A DNA stretch of 58,347 bases from Burkholderiales bacterium RIFOXYD12_FULL_59_19 (GTDB taxonomy: Bacteria > Pseudomonadota > Gammaproteobacteria > Burkholderiales > Burkholderiaceae_C), in contig MESQ01000013.1 of assembly GCA_001771065.1 (NCBI GenBank), positions 1 through 58,347 on the forward strand. Reading direction: 5' to 3'. Made by a program: the position numbers and the translations under genes. This document shows, one piece after another, positions 17,897 to 27,105 of this stretch; position 1 is the stretch's first letter; every line of letters starts with the position of its first letter. The notes beneath the pieces were generated by a model that was not told the DNA's origin, ran no database searches, and saw only the letters and a program-made list of their open reading frames with translations.

Positions 17897-18628
17897 ATGA
17901 ACCAACCCGTTTTAACCGTCAAAGGCCTGCGCGCCGGCTATGGCCGCGCCGAGGTGCTGCATGGCATCAACTTACAAGCGCCCAAGGGCAGTGTGATCAC
18001 CGTGATTGGCCCCAATGGGGCGGGCAAATCGACCTTTTTGAATGCCTTGATGGGGGTCTTGCCCGCACAAGGCCAGATCGAGTTTGAGGGCCAGCCGATC
18101 AACTCCTTGTCGCTGGAACAGCGCGTCATGCTGGGCATTGCGCTGGTGCCGGAAAAGCGCGAGCTGTTTGGCAGCATGCGTGTGGAAGACAACCTGGTGC
18201 TGGGCGCGTTTCGCCAGGTGCGCCTGCACAACCCGAAATGGCGCGATCAACTGGATGTGGTGTACCAGTTGTTTCCGCGTTTGCAGGAACGTTGCAAGCA
18301 GGCCGCTGGCACCTTGTCCGGTGGTGAACGCCAGATGCTGGCGGTCGGCCGGGCCATGATGTCGCGCCCCACCCTGCTGATGCTGGACGAACCCAGCCTG
18401 GGCCTGGCCCCGCTGGTGGTGAAGGAAATTTTTCGCACCATTGAGGCCTTGCGCCAGACCGGCGTAACCACCTTGCTGGTGGAACAAAACGCCCGCGCGG
18501 CACTGGAGGCGGCTGACCATGGCTACGTGCTGGAGATGGGCGAAATCGCCCTGAACGGCCCGGCCCAGGACCTGGCCACTGACCCCCGGGTGATCGATAC
18601 CTACCTGGGCGCGGCCCGCAAGAAGTGA
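17897..18628 (+). CDS. ABC transporter ATP-binding protein, LivF type (importer 2)
   Basis: A 243-residue ATPase with Walker A GPNGAGKST, signature LSGGERQMLAVGRAM, Walker B LLMLDEPSLGLAP and the canonical LLVEQNARAAL switch. It begins 10 bases after the fused permease-ATPase and completes importer 2. It is a more typical LivF than the corresponding protein of importer 1. A 64-base intergenic repeat follows. Confidence 0.9.
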   Translation: MNQPVLTVKGLRAGYGRAEVLHGINLQAPKGSVITVIGPNGAGKSTFLNALMGVLPAQGQIEFEGQPINSLSLEQRVMLGIALVPEKRELFGSMRVEDNLVLGAFRQVRLHNPKWRDQLDVVYQLFPRLQERCKQAAGTLSGGERQMLAVGRAMMSRPTLLMLDEPSLGLAPLVVKEIFRTIEALRQTGVTTLLVEQNARAALEAADHGYVLEMGEIALNGPAQDLATDPRVIDTYLGAARKK

Positions 18629-18633
18629 CATTT

Positions 18634-18697
18634 TTATACATCTTTTGGTGCTCTAGCGCTTATAAATAAAGCGTAACAGGCTATCATTAAACTAGCA
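18634..18697. repeat. 64-base intergenic repeat, copy 2
   Basis: Second copy of the element at 12472-12535, the same length, beginning TTATACA and ending with GCTA / TAGC arms (18680-18696). It lies immediately upstream of ATG 18701 and fills the whole gap between the LivF gene and the acyl-CoA dehydrogenase gene. No recognisable ribosome-binding site precedes ATG 18701 as a result. Confidence 0.5.
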
Positions 18698-18700
18698 AAC

Positions 18701-20404
18701 ATGAACCACTACCACGCCCCCGGTGAGGACATTGATTTCATCCTCACGCGGGTACTCAACGCAGCCGCCCACTTGCAGGCATTACCCGCCTTTACCGAGG
18801 TGGATGCCGACCTGATGCGACAGGTGCTGGACGAAGCCGGCAAATTTGTTGGCGAAGTCATCGCCCCCTTAAGCCGCAGCGGCGACGAAGTGGGTTGTCA
18901 GTTTGCCAACGGGCAGGTCACCACACCACCCGGTTTCAAGGCCGCCTACCAGGCATTCTGGCAAGCCGGTTGGCCTGCGCTGGCCTGTGCGCAAGAAGAT
19001 GGCGGCCAGGGCCTGCCCGGCGTGCTGGAAGCCGTGCTGTACGAGATGCTCAGCGGCGCCAACCACGGCTGGACCATGGCCCCCGGCCTGTTGCACGGCG
19101 CATATGAATGCATCAAGCACCATGCCAGCGACGAACTGAAAGCACGTTACCTGGAAAAAGTTGCCACCGGTGAATGGCTGGCCACCATGTGCCTGACCGA
19201 ACCGCAGGCGGGCAGTGACCTGGGGCTGGTGCGTACCAAAGCACTGCCACAGGTGGATAGCAGCTACCGTTTAAGCGGTACCAAAATTTTTATTTCCGGT
19301 GGTGAACATGACCTGAGCGACAACATCGTCCATCTGGTGCTGGCCCGCCTGCCCGACGCGCCACCCGGCCCCAAAGGTTTGTCACTGTTCCTCGCCCCCA
19401 AATTCATGCCCGATGGCAGCCGCAATCCGGTGTTTTGCGAGCGCATTGAAGAAAAAATGGGCCTGCACGGCAGCGCCACCTGTGTCATGCGTTTTGACGA
19501 GGCCACCGGCTGGATCGTCGGTGCACCAGGGCGCGGTCTGAATGCCATGTTTGTCATGATGAACGCGGCCCGGTTGCATGTGGGTTTGCAAGGTATCGGG
19601 CTGCTTGAAGCGGCCTGGCAAAAGGCCAACGCCTATGCCCAAGAGCGCCGCCAGATGCGTGCGCCGGAGCGTGGTACATCCGCCGCAGAGGCCGACCTGA
19701 TCATCGAACACCCGGCCATGCGCCGTATTCTGGACACCCAGCGTGCCTGGATCGACGGGGGCCGTGTGTTGGCCTACAAAACGGCGCTGAAGCTGGATGT
19801 CATCAAACACCACCCGGATGGCGAAGACAAAGCCGAGGCCGAGCGCTGGTGCAGCCTGGTGACCCCGGTGCTCAAGGCGGCCTGGACAACACAGGCCTTC
19901 AACGGCGCCAGCGACTGCCTGCAAGTGTTTGGCGGTCACGGCTATGTGCGTGAATGGGGGATCGAGCAGATCGTGCGTGATGCACGGGTGGCCATGATTT
20001 ACGAAGGCACCAACGAAATTCAGGCGATTGACCTGCTGGTGCGCAAGGTGCTGCCCGACGGCGGCATCGGCTTGACCACGCTGCTGCAACAGCTGAAGCG
20101 GAAACTTGATGGCACACAGGTCCTGCACACGGCCGTCCAGGCGCAAGTGACCACGCTGTGTGAGTTGACCCGCCAACTGGTGCAGGCCAACACCAGCGAC
20201 AAGGCGTTGGCCTACTGGGTGGCCGACGATTACCTGCGTGCCGTGGCCTTGACCCTGCTGGCCTGGGCCTGGGTGCAGATCGGCCAAGCCATTGAACCCG
20301 GTACGCAGAACACACGCTGGTCGCAGCCTGCGACTGCCTTGCAGCACTGGGTACTGCCAGAATTTGCCATGCGGATGCAAATCATCTCAGCCCGGCTCCC
20401 CTAG
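18701..20404 (+). CDS. Acyl-CoA dehydrogenase (probable phenylpropanoyl-CoA dehydrogenase)
   Basis: FAD-dependent acyl-CoA dehydrogenase, 567 residues, the longer class with an extra C-terminal domain. Visible motifs are MCLTEPQAGSDLG in the middle domain, GTKIFISGGEHDL, and YEGTNEIQ, in which Glu435 is the predicted catalytic base. In this cluster it could oxidise saturated phenylpropanoyl-CoA such as dihydroferuloyl-CoA to the cinnamoyl-CoA, widening substrate range. The substrate is inferred from context only. Confidence 0.82.
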   Translation: MNHYHAPGEDIDFILTRVLNAAAHLQALPAFTEVDADLMRQVLDEAGKFVGEVIAPLSRSGDEVGCQFANGQVTTPPGFKAAYQAFWQAGWPALACAQEDGGQGLPGVLEAVLYEMLSGANHGWTMAPGLLHGAYECIKHHASDELKARYLEKVATGEWLATMCLTEPQAGSDLGLVRTKALPQVDSSYRLSGTKIFISGGEHDLSDNIVHLVLARLPDAPPGPKGLSLFLAPKFMPDGSRNPVFCERIEEKMGLHGSATCVMRFDEATGWIVGAPGRGLNAMFVMMNAARLHVGLQGIGLLEAAWQKANAYAQERRQMRAPERGTSAAEADLIIEHPAMRRILDTQRAWIDGGRVLAYKTALKLDVIKHHPDGEDKAEAERWCSLVTPVLKAAWTTQAFNGASDCLQVFGGHGYVREWGIEQIVRDARVAMIYEGTNEIQAIDLLVRKVLPDGGIGLTTLLQQLKRKLDGTQVLHTAVQAQVTTLCELTRQLVQANTSDKALAYWVADDYLRAVALTLLAWAWVQIGQAIEPGTQNTRWSQPATALQHWVLPEFAMRMQIISARLP

Positions 20405-20439
20405 TTCGCTATGCTTGGCCCATTTGCCAGTTAGACCCT

Positions 20440-20898
20440 ATGGACGAAAACACCTCCACCCCGTTTGTTGAGAAAGTCAACACCCGCTATCTGGAAACCC
20501 TGGTGGGTTACAACACCCGCCGCGCGGCTTTGGTCATCATTGGCGAATTCATGGAGCGTATGGCGGTCTATGACCTGCGTACGGTGGATTTTTCGGTGCT
20601 GTCGCTGATCACCCACAACCCCGGCATCACCTCTCGGCAATTGTGCAGCACCTTGGGCATCCAAGCCCCCAACTTGGTGAACATGATCAGCACGCTGGAA
20701 AAGCGCGATCTGATCAAACGCTTGCCTCACCCCAACGACCGTCGGGCCGTGGGTTTGCACTTGACCGAAGCGGGTGAAAAAATGATGCGCAAAGCAGAAA
20801 AAACGGCCGTCACCCTGGAGCTGGAGACCACCCCGCGTTTGACGGCCGAAGAACGCAAAACCCTGATGAAGCTGCTACAAAAGGTCTACAAAAAGTAG
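20440..20898 (+). CDS. MarR-family transcriptional regulator, probable hydroxycinnamate sensor
   Basis: A 152-residue winged-helix regulator. The recognition region is ITSRQLCSTLGIQAPNLVNM and the wing LIKRLPHPNDRRAVGLHLT is typical of MarR. It lies 35 bases downstream of the acyl-CoA dehydrogenase gene on the same strand. By analogy with CouR/FerC-type regulators it may bind a hydroxycinnamoyl-CoA and release the operator near 8473-8487. That link is inference. It ends 4 bases before the convergent parC stop with no visible terminator. Confidence 0.8.
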   Translation: MDENTSTPFVEKVNTRYLETLVGYNTRRAALVIIGEFMERMAVYDLRTVDFSVLSLITHNPGITSRQLCSTLGIQAPNLVNMISTLEKRDLIKRLPHPNDRRAVGLHLTEAGEKMMRKAEKTAVTLELETTPRLTAEERKTLMKLLQKVYKK

Positions 20899-20902
20899 CC
20901 CG

Positions 20903-23278
20903 CTACGCGACTCGGGCAATCGACACGGGTTTGAAGCCCAGATCAGCCACCTTGCCTTTGCGCGCCCGAGTCCCCCGGGCGTTGTTGAGGCTGCGGATTT
21001 CCAGGGTTTCATCGCGCTCTTTGCCACCCCGGCCAATGCCGTCAATACGCACGCTACGGGTGTAGGCGGCGGCACCTGCCAAGCTGTCTTTGCCTTCCAG
21101 ATCCAGCAGCATCAGACCACGGCCACCGTTGGCCATGGCTTTGAGCTCGCTGAGCTCGAAGGTCAAAATCCGCCCACCGGTGGAGGCGCACGCCACATGG
21201 GTGGCAGTTGGCACCGCAAGGGCGGCATTGGCCACCAGCGAGGGTTGGCACAGGGTTTCGCCCTCGTTGATGGTGACAAAGGCCTTGCCGGCCTTTTGTC
21301 GCGAGATCATGTGGGCTACGGTGGCGGTGAAGCCATAACCGGCAGAGCCTGACAGCAGCAAGCTGGCTTCCACCGGGCCGGCAAAGAAATACAGCAACTG
21401 GGTACCCGCTTCCAGCTCAATCAGGCTGGTGATGGGCTGGCCGTCGCCCCTGCCACCCGGCAGCAACGCCACCGCCACCGAATAAACCCGGCCATTGGAG
21501 CCGAAGGCCAGCAAGGTGTCGACGCTGCGGCACTCGAATGCGCCGTAGAGCGCATCACCCGCCTTGAACGCGTATTCCGGTGCCGCCGTGCCATTGAGCC
21601 GGTCGCGCGCCCAGCCCTTTTGCGTGCGCACCCAGCCTTTTTGGCTCACCACCACGGTCACGGGCTCGTCCACCACTTTCACTTCGAGCACCACTTTTTT
21701 ATCGGCCTGAATCAGGGTGCGACGGGCATCTGAAAAGCTTTTGGCGTCGGCCTCGATTTCTTTCACCATCAGGCGGCGCAGCGTTGCCGGACTGCCCAGA
21801 ATTTCTTCCAGCCTGTTCTGCTCCTCACGCAGGCCTGTCAACTCCTGCTCAATCTTGATGGCCTCCAACCTGGCCAACTGGCGCAGGCGGATTTCTAAAA
21901 TATCTTCAGCCTGTCGCTCCGACAAGTTAAAGCGTGCGATCAACGCCGCTTTGGGTTCGTCCGCCTGCCGGATGATGGCGATCACCTCGTCAATGTTGAG
22001 CAACACCAGCGCCCTACCCTCCAGGATGTGGATACGGTCCATCACCTTGTTCAGGCGATGCCGCGTGCGCCGCTCGATGGTGGTCTGCCGGAAGGCAATC
22101 CACTCGGTGAACATCTGGCGCAACGACTTGAGCGTGGGCCGGCCATCGAGCCCGATCATGGTCAGGTTGATGGGGCTGGACGTTTCCAGGCTGGTGTGCG
22201 CCAGCAGTGTGTTGATGAGCTCCTGCTGGCCAATTTTGCTGGTCTTGGGTTCACACACCAGGCGCACGGCGGCGTCTTTGCTGGACTCGTCGCGCACCCC
22301 GTCGAGCACCGACAACACGGTGGCCTTGAGCTGGTTTTGCTCCAGCGTCAGGGCTTTTTTGCCCGCCTTGATCTTGGGGTTGGTCAGCTCTTCAATTTCT
22401 TCGAGCACACGCTGGGTACTGACACCGGGGGGCAGTTCGGTCACCACCAGTTGCCACTGACCGCGGGCGAGTTCTTCGATCTTCCAGCGGGCCCGGCATT
22501 TCAAGGAACCGCGGCCAGTGCGATAGGCCTCGGCAATTTCGACGGCGCTGCTGATGATCTGGCCGCCACCCGGAAAGTCCGGGCCGGGCAGCAAGGCAAA
22601 CAATTCATCGTCCGGCAGGTTCGGTGCCTTGATCAGCGCCACGCAGGCATCGGCCACCTCGCGCAGGTTGTGGCTCGGGATTTCGGTGGCCAGGCCCACG
22701 GCAATACCGCTGGCACCGTTGAGCAGGGCAAAGGGCAGGCGCGCCGGCAACTGCTTGGGCTCCTCGGTGGAGCCATCGTAGTTGGGTGAAAAGTCAACGG
22801 TGCCCTCGTCAATTTCGTCGAGCAGCAGGCTGGTGATTTTGGCCAGCCGCGCCTCGGTGTAACGCATGGCGGCCGCGCCATCACCGTCTCTGGAGCCAAA
22901 GTTGCCTTGGCCGTCGATCAGCGGGTAACGTTGTGAAAAATCCTGTGCCATACGCACCAGCGCGTCGTAGGCCGCACTGTCGCCGTGCGGGTGGTACCGG
23001 CCCAGCACATCACCCACCACACGCGCACATTTGACCGGCTTGGCCCCGGTGTTGCCATTGGCCCCGCCAAAGCCCAGGCCCATGCGGCTCATGGCATACA
23101 GAATGCGCCGCTGCACTGGCTTTTGGCCGTCGCACACGTCCGGCAAGGCACGCCCCTTGACCACGCTCAAGGCGTATTCCAGGTAGGCCTGCTGAGCATA
23201 GGTGGCCAGGTTCAGCGCGTCGTCACCCTCGGGTTGCGGCGCTGGGACCGAGGGGGTGGTTGTGAGTTGATCAGTCAT
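20903..23278 (-). CDS. parC: DNA topoisomerase IV subunit A
   Basis: Type IIA topoisomerase breakage-reunion subunit, 791 residues, somewhat longer than E. coli ParC (752). Landmarks are the N-terminal [38 protein letters not shown] and catalytic Tyr140 in MRYTEARL. In the quinolone-resistance region Ser is retained in GDSAAYD and the position of E. coli Glu84 is Asp. The C-terminal part should form the DNA-wrapping pinwheel. It pairs with ParE encoded upstream on the same strand, separated by a 371-base gap. Confidence 0.93.
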   Translation of the reverse strand: MTDQLTTTPSVPAPQPEGDDALNLATYAQQAYLEYALSVVKGRALPDVCDGQKPVQRRILYAMSRMGLGFGGANGNTGAKPVKCARVVGDVLGRYHPHGDSAAYDALVRMAQDFSQRYPLIDGQGNFGSRDGDGAAAMRYTEARLAKITSLLLDEIDEGTVDFSPNYDGSTEEPKQLPARLPFALLNGASGIAVGLATEIPSHNLREVADACVALIKAPNLPDDELFALLPGPDFPGGGQIISSAVEIAEAYRTGRGSLKCRARWKIEELARGQWQLVVTELPPGVSTQRVLEEIEELTNPKIKAGKKALTLEQNQLKATVLSVLDGVRDESSKDAAVRLVCEPKTSKIGQQELINTLLAHTSLETSSPINLTMIGLDGRPTLKSLRQMFTEWIAFRQTTIERRTRHRLNKVMDRIHILEGRALVLLNIDEVIAIIRQADEPKAALIARFNLSERQAEDILEIRLRQLARLEAIKIEQELTGLREEQNRLEEILGSPATLRRLMVKEIEADAKSFSDARRTLIQADKKVVLEVKVVDEPVTVVVSQKGWVRTQKGWARDRLNGTAAPEYAFKAGDALYGAFECRSVDTLLAFGSNGRVYSVAVALLPGGRGDGQPITSLIELEAGTQLLYFFAGPVEASLLLSGSAGYGFTATVAHMISRQKAGKAFVTINEGETLCQPSLVANAALAVPTATHVACASTGGRILTFELSELKAMANGGRGLMLLDLEGKDSLAGAAAYTRSVRIDGIGRGGKERDETLEIRSLNNARGTRARKGKVADLGFKPVSIARVA

Positions 23279-23332
23279 AACGAACCAGTTTCCAGAAAAT
23301 CATAAAAATTACAGCTGTTGGGGGTTTAACCC

Positions 23333-23410
23333 GCGAGGCAGGCCCTATGGGGGAGCTTCCTCATACTGGGGTACCAGAAATCGTCAGCCCCCCCATAGGG
23401 CCTGCCTCGC
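23333..23410. repeat. Long hairpin A with shared loop
   Basis: Perfect 21-base inverted repeat, arms 23333-23353 and 23390-23410 (GCGAGGCAGGCCC with its complement at the other end). The loop contains a 25-base core, 23359-23383, that includes GGTACC. The same core recurs in reverse orientation at 23542-23566 inside a hairpin of unrelated stem sequence. No T-tract adjoins it. Confidence 0.75.
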
Positions 23411-23524
23411 TAGACGCATCGGTGTGCAAACCTTGTGTAGACAAACACCGCTCAAATTCAGGGCTCCTGACTCCGGGCTTCGGTTTTCAAAACCTGCCCA
23501 AGCACCCATTTGTCGGCGCTGTAA

Positions 23525-23582
23525 CTGGCTAGGGCGGTCACCGATTTCTGGTACCCCAGTATGAGGGGACCGCCCTTGCCAG
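23525..23582. repeat. Hairpin B with the same loop inverted
   Basis: Inverted repeat of 15 bases with one mismatch, arms 23525-23539 (CTGGCTAGGGCGGTC) and 23568-23582. The loop core 23542-23566 is the exact reverse complement of the core in hairpin A, while the stem sequences are unrelated. This suggests a repeat family with a conserved loop and freely evolving stems. Confidence 0.75.
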
Positions 23583-23649
23583 TCGCGGCGCAGCGCGCAC
23601 CCAAAAATAGCCACAGATTGATCCACGAACGTATCGCAATGAAAGCCAG

Positions 23650-25620
23650 TTAAACGTCAATCTCCACCGAATCCCCGTGCAGCTCCATCAGCTCCCGGCG
23701 CGCTGCAGCTTCACCTTTACCCATCAGCTTGGTCATGAGTTCGGAAGTCTCAAGCACACTCAAGCAGCCCAAATGCACCGGTAACAACCTGCGGGTATCG
23801 GGGTTCAGCGTGGTGTCCCACAACTGCTCGGCGTTCATTTCGCCCAATCCCTTGAAGCGGCTGATGGTCCAGGCGCCTTCCCGCACACCCTCCTTGCGCA
23901 GCTTGTCCAGGATGGCGGTGAGTTCGCCTTCGTCTAAAGCGTAGGCTTTGGATGCTGGCTTTTTGCCGCGTGCCGGCGCATCCACCCGAAACAGCGGCGG
24001 GCGGGCCACAAAGACATGGCCGGTGTCGATCAGCTTGGGAAAGTGTTTGAAAAACAGCGTTAACAGCAGCACCTGGATGTGCGATCCGTCCACGTCGGCA
24101 TCACTCAGGATGCAAATCTTGCCGTAGCGCAGCCCGCTCAGGTCCGGGGTGTCATCCACGCCGTGCGGATCGACGCCAATGGCCACCGCAATATCATGAA
24201 TTTCGTTGTTGGCAAAGAGGCGGTCACGCTCGACCTCCCAGGTGTTCAGCACCTTGCCACGCAAGGGCAGCACCGCCTGGCTTTCCTTGTTGCGGCCCAT
24301 CTTGGCACTGCCGCCAGCCGAGTCGCCTTCGACCAGAAACACCTCGTTCTCGGCAATGTCACGACTCTCGCAATCGGTCAGCTTGCCCGGCAACACCGCC
24401 ACGCCCGAACCCTTGCGCTTTTCGACCCTTTGGCCGGCTTTCTGGCGGCTTTGCGCGGCCTTGATGGCGATCTCGGCCAGCTTCTTGCCGTATTCCACAT
24501 TTTGATTCAGCCACAGTTCCAGCGTCGGCCGCACAAAACTGGAAACCAGTTTGAGCGCATCGCGCGAATTCAGGCGCTCCTTGATCTGACCCTGAAACTG
24601 CGGGTCCAGCACCTTCGTGGACAGCACATAACTGGCGCGCGCAAAGACGTCGTCGGGCAGTAGTTTGACGCCCTTGGGCAGCAGCGAATGCATTTCCACA
24701 AAGCTCTTAACGGCGGTGTACAGGCCATCACGCAAGCCCGACTCGTGTGTGCCGCCGGCAGGGGTCGGGATCAGGTTGACATAACTCTCACGCACCGGCT
24801 GGCCGTCTTCGGTAAAAGCCACACACCAGGCCGCACCCTCGCCTTCGGCAAAACTGTCGCTGTTGGCGTCAGCAAAACCCTCGCCTTCAAACAGCGGAAT
24901 GACGGGCTCACCGGTCAGGGTTTGCGTCAAATAGTCGCGCAGGCCACCCTTGAACAACCAGGTCTGGGTTTCCTTGTTCTTTTCCTGCACCAACGTCACC
25001 GAAACACCCGGCATCAGCACCGCTTTGCTGCGCAGCAGGTGTTCCAGATGCGCCATGGGCCAGGTCAGGGATTCAAAATATTTGCCGTCGGGCCAGACCC
25101 GCACCGTGGTGCCTGATTTGCGGTCACCCTCGCCGCCTAAGCGCACGCTCAGGGGTTCAATCACGTCGCCACCGGCAAACACCAGCCGCGCCACCTGACC
25201 TTCGCGGTAGGTGGTGGCTTCCAGGCGCAGCGACAGCGCATTGGTCACACTCACCCCGACGCCGTGCAGGCCGCCGGAAAAGCTGTAGGCACCACCTTTG
25301 CCCTTGTCGAACTTGCCACCGGCGTGCAATTGGGTAAATACCAGCTCGATCACCGGGGCGTGCTCGGTGGGGTGCAGGCCAAACGGGATACCACGGCCAT
25401 CGTCTTCCACCGTAATGGAGCCATCGCTATGGACGATGGTTTTGATCTTTTTGCCGTGGCCGGCCAGCGCTTCATCGGCGGCGTTGTCGATCACTTCCTG
25501 GATCACGTGCATCGGGTTGTCGGTTCGGGTGTACATGCCCGGGCGCTGCTTGACCGGCTCCAGCCCTTTCAGGACACGGATCGAGTTTTCGGAATATTCG
25601 GGGTTGGGTTTGGTTGCCAT
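23650..25620 (-). CDS. parE: DNA topoisomerase IV subunit B
   Basis: ATPase subunit of topoisomerase IV, 656 residues. The GHKL ATP-binding region includes NAADEALAG and GRGIPFG, the transducer follows, and the Toprim domain has EGDSAGGSAKMGRN and DADVDGSHI for metal binding. Near-standard length for ParE and shorter than GyrB, which supports the topoisomerase IV assignment together with the parC neighbour. Its start faces the divergent MFS gene across 134 bases. Confidence 0.93.
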   Translation of the reverse strand: MATKPNPEYSENSIRVLKGLEPVKQRPGMYTRTDNPMHVIQEVIDNAADEALAGHGKKIKTIVHSDGSITVEDDGRGIPFGLHPTEHAPVIELVFTQLHAGGKFDKGKGGAYSFSGGLHGVGVSVTNALSLRLEATTYREGQVARLVFAGGDVIEPLSVRLGGEGDRKSGTTVRVWPDGKYFESLTWPMAHLEHLLRSKAVLMPGVSVTLVQEKNKETQTWLFKGGLRDYLTQTLTGEPVIPLFEGEGFADANSDSFAEGEGAAWCVAFTEDGQPVRESYVNLIPTPAGGTHESGLRDGLYTAVKSFVEMHSLLPKGVKLLPDDVFARASYVLSTKVLDPQFQGQIKERLNSRDALKLVSSFVRPTLELWLNQNVEYGKKLAEIAIKAAQSRQKAGQRVEKRKGSGVAVLPGKLTDCESRDIAENEVFLVEGDSAGGSAKMGRNKESQAVLPLRGKVLNTWEVERDRLFANNEIHDIAVAIGVDPHGVDDTPDLSGLRYGKICILSDADVDGSHIQVLLLTLFFKHFPKLIDTGHVFVARPPLFRVDAPARGKKPASKAYALDEGELTAILDKLRKEGVREGAWTISRFKGLGEMNAEQLWDTTLNPDTRRLLPVHLGCLSVLETSELMTKLMGKGEAAARRELMELHGDSVEIDV

Positions 25621-25720
25621 AGCGGCGCATTGTAATCAGCCAGCTTTGAAACAACTGGATGAATACCCAGCTTTGGAAACCACATTTCAGACCGGTAGCA
25701 CACATACCGCGCGTACCCAT

Positions 25721-25748
25721 CAGACAATGCCGCATAGTTCGGTATATT
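25721..25748 (+). promoter_or_regulatory. Promoter for a possibly leaderless MFS transcript
   Basis: CAGACA (25721-25726) and TATATT (25743-25748) are spaced 16 bases apart. The -10 ends only 6 bases before ATG 25755, so transcription would begin at or beside the start codon. No ribosome-binding site is visible, consistent with a leaderless mRNA. Confidence 0.4.
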
Positions 25749-25754
25749 CCACGC

Positions 25755-26975
25755 ATGTCGCATTCAGCTAAAAAACTCTCGATGAACCAGGTACTGCTGT
25801 GCGGTGCCGCCATCGTCACCATTTCCATGGGCATCCGCCATGGCTTCGGGCTGTGGCTGCAACCCATGACGCAGAGTCTGGACTGGAGCCGCGAAACCTT
25901 TGCTTTTGCCCTGGCCATCCAAAACCTGACCTGGGGCTTTAGCGGCATTTTTGCCGGCATGCTGGCCGACCGCTTTGGCGCCTTCAGGGTGATCGTTGGC
26001 GGTGCGCTGCTGTATGCCCTGGGGCTGGTGGGCATGGCCTATGCCACCACCGCGCAGCTGCTGAGCTTAAGCGCCGGGGTGCTGATTGGCATGGCCCAGG
26101 CGGGCACCACGTACGCCATCATTTACGGTGTCATTGGCCGCAATATCAGCGCCAGCAAACGCTCCTGGGCCATGGGTGTGGCCGCGGCGGCGGGCTCCTT
26201 TGGCCAGTTCCTGATGGTGCCGACCGAAGGTTTTTTGATCGACAGCCTGGGATGGCAACAGGCGCTGGTGGCGCTGGCGCTGGCAGCACTGCTGATCATG
26301 CCGCTGGCCTGGGGCTTGCGTGAGCCGGACTTCAGGGGCGGTGCCGGGCATTTTCGCGAACAGTCCATCATGCAGGCGTTGCGCGAAGCGTTTCACTACC
26401 GCAGCTTTCAGTTGCTGATGGCGGGCTATTTTGTCTGCGGCTTCCAGGTGGTGTTTATTGGTGTCCACATGCCAAGTTATCTAAAAGACATGGGGCTGGC
26501 CTCCAACGTGGCCAGCACCTCGCTGGCGCTGATTGGCCTGTTCAATGTGTTTGGCACCTATGCGGCTGGGGTGCTGGGCCAGCGCATACAAAAGAAGAAC
26601 ATTCTGGCCTTCATTTACCTGGCGCGCGCTGTTGTCATCAGCGTGTTTTTGCTGGTGCCGCTGTCACCCATCAGTGTCTATGTTTTTTCTGCGGTCATGG
26701 GCATGCTGTGGTTGTCCACCGTGCCACCGACCAATGCCACGGTGGCCCAGATTTTTGGTGTGGCGCACCTGTCGATGCTCGGCGGCTTTGTTTTTTTTAG
26801 CCACCAGATTGGCTCGTTTCTGGGGGTCTGGCTGGGCGGCTATTTGTTTGACCGCACCGGCAGTTACGACATCGTCTGGTACATCGCCATTGCACTGGGG
26901 GTGCTGGCCGCGCTGGTCAATTTACCCATCAAAGAAGCCACCATTGTGCGCTCGCCTTTGCCCCAGCAGGCCTGA
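25755..26975 (+). CDS. Major facilitator superfamily transporter
   Basis: About 12 hydrophobic segments in 406 residues. The loop between segments 2 and 3 reads GMLADRFGAFRV, the MFS signature, and the halves are joined by a polar loop near residues 195-215. ATG 25755 is used; ATG 25782 would remove nine polar residues and is a credible alternative. The overall look resembles monocarboxylate or oxalate/formate-type carriers, but the substrate is unknown. It is divergent from parE and followed at 4 bases by a small membrane gene. Confidence 0.82.
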   Translation: MSHSAKKLSMNQVLLCGAAIVTISMGIRHGFGLWLQPMTQSLDWSRETFAFALAIQNLTWGFSGIFAGMLADRFGAFRVIVGGALLYALGLVGMAYATTAQLLSLSAGVLIGMAQAGTTYAIIYGVIGRNISASKRSWAMGVAAAAGSFGQFLMVPTEGFLIDSLGWQQALVALALAALLIMPLAWGLREPDFRGGAGHFREQSIMQALREAFHYRSFQLLMAGYFVCGFQVVFIGVHMPSYLKDMGLASNVASTSLALIGLFNVFGTYAAGVLGQRIQKKNILAFIYLARAVVISVFLLVPLSPISVYVFSAVMGMLWLSTVPPTNATVAQIFGVAHLSMLGGFVFFSHQIGSFLGVWLGGYLFDRTGSYDIVWYIAIALGVLAALVNLPIKEATIVRSPLPQQA

Positions 26976-26979
26976 TGCC

Positions 26980-27105
26980 ATGAAGCCGCTGCACAAATCC
27001 CTGATCTACGCCGGCGTGCTGGTGGTGCTGGGGCTGGTGTTTGCCCTGTACACCCGCCCTGACTTTGTCATGACATTGGCCAACCAGGTGTGGGGGTGCT
27101 TTTAG
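26980..27105 (+). CDS. Small single-pass membrane protein (41 aa)
   Basis: A 41-codon frame between the MFS and methyltransferase genes. It has a basic start (MKPLHKS), one hydrophobic segment of about 16 residues (YAGVLVVLGLVFALY) and a short tail ending GCF. It begins 4 bases after the MFS stop, and its TAG overlaps a GTG that may start the next gene. That tight packing and the clean membrane profile support a real gene. Function unknown. Confidence 0.55.
   Translation: MKPLHKSLIYAGVLVVLGLVFALYTRPDFVMTLANQVWGCF

Larger units (their letters stand above)
23279..23649. other. Gene-free 371-base gap between parE and parC
   Basis: No plausible gene. The gap holds two strong hairpins (23333-23410 and 23525-23582) that share a 25-base loop in opposite orientation, with 114 unremarkable bases between them. 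Short open frames across it repeat the peptide PHTGVPEI on both strands because the loop is duplicated in inverted orientation; they have no other coding signs. Confidence 0.6.

Noticed and set aside
23347..23626. Short frames on both strands between parC and parE, both reading PHTGVPEI
   Set aside because: The common peptide is produced by the inverted loop repeat, not by coding constraint; no ribosome sites.
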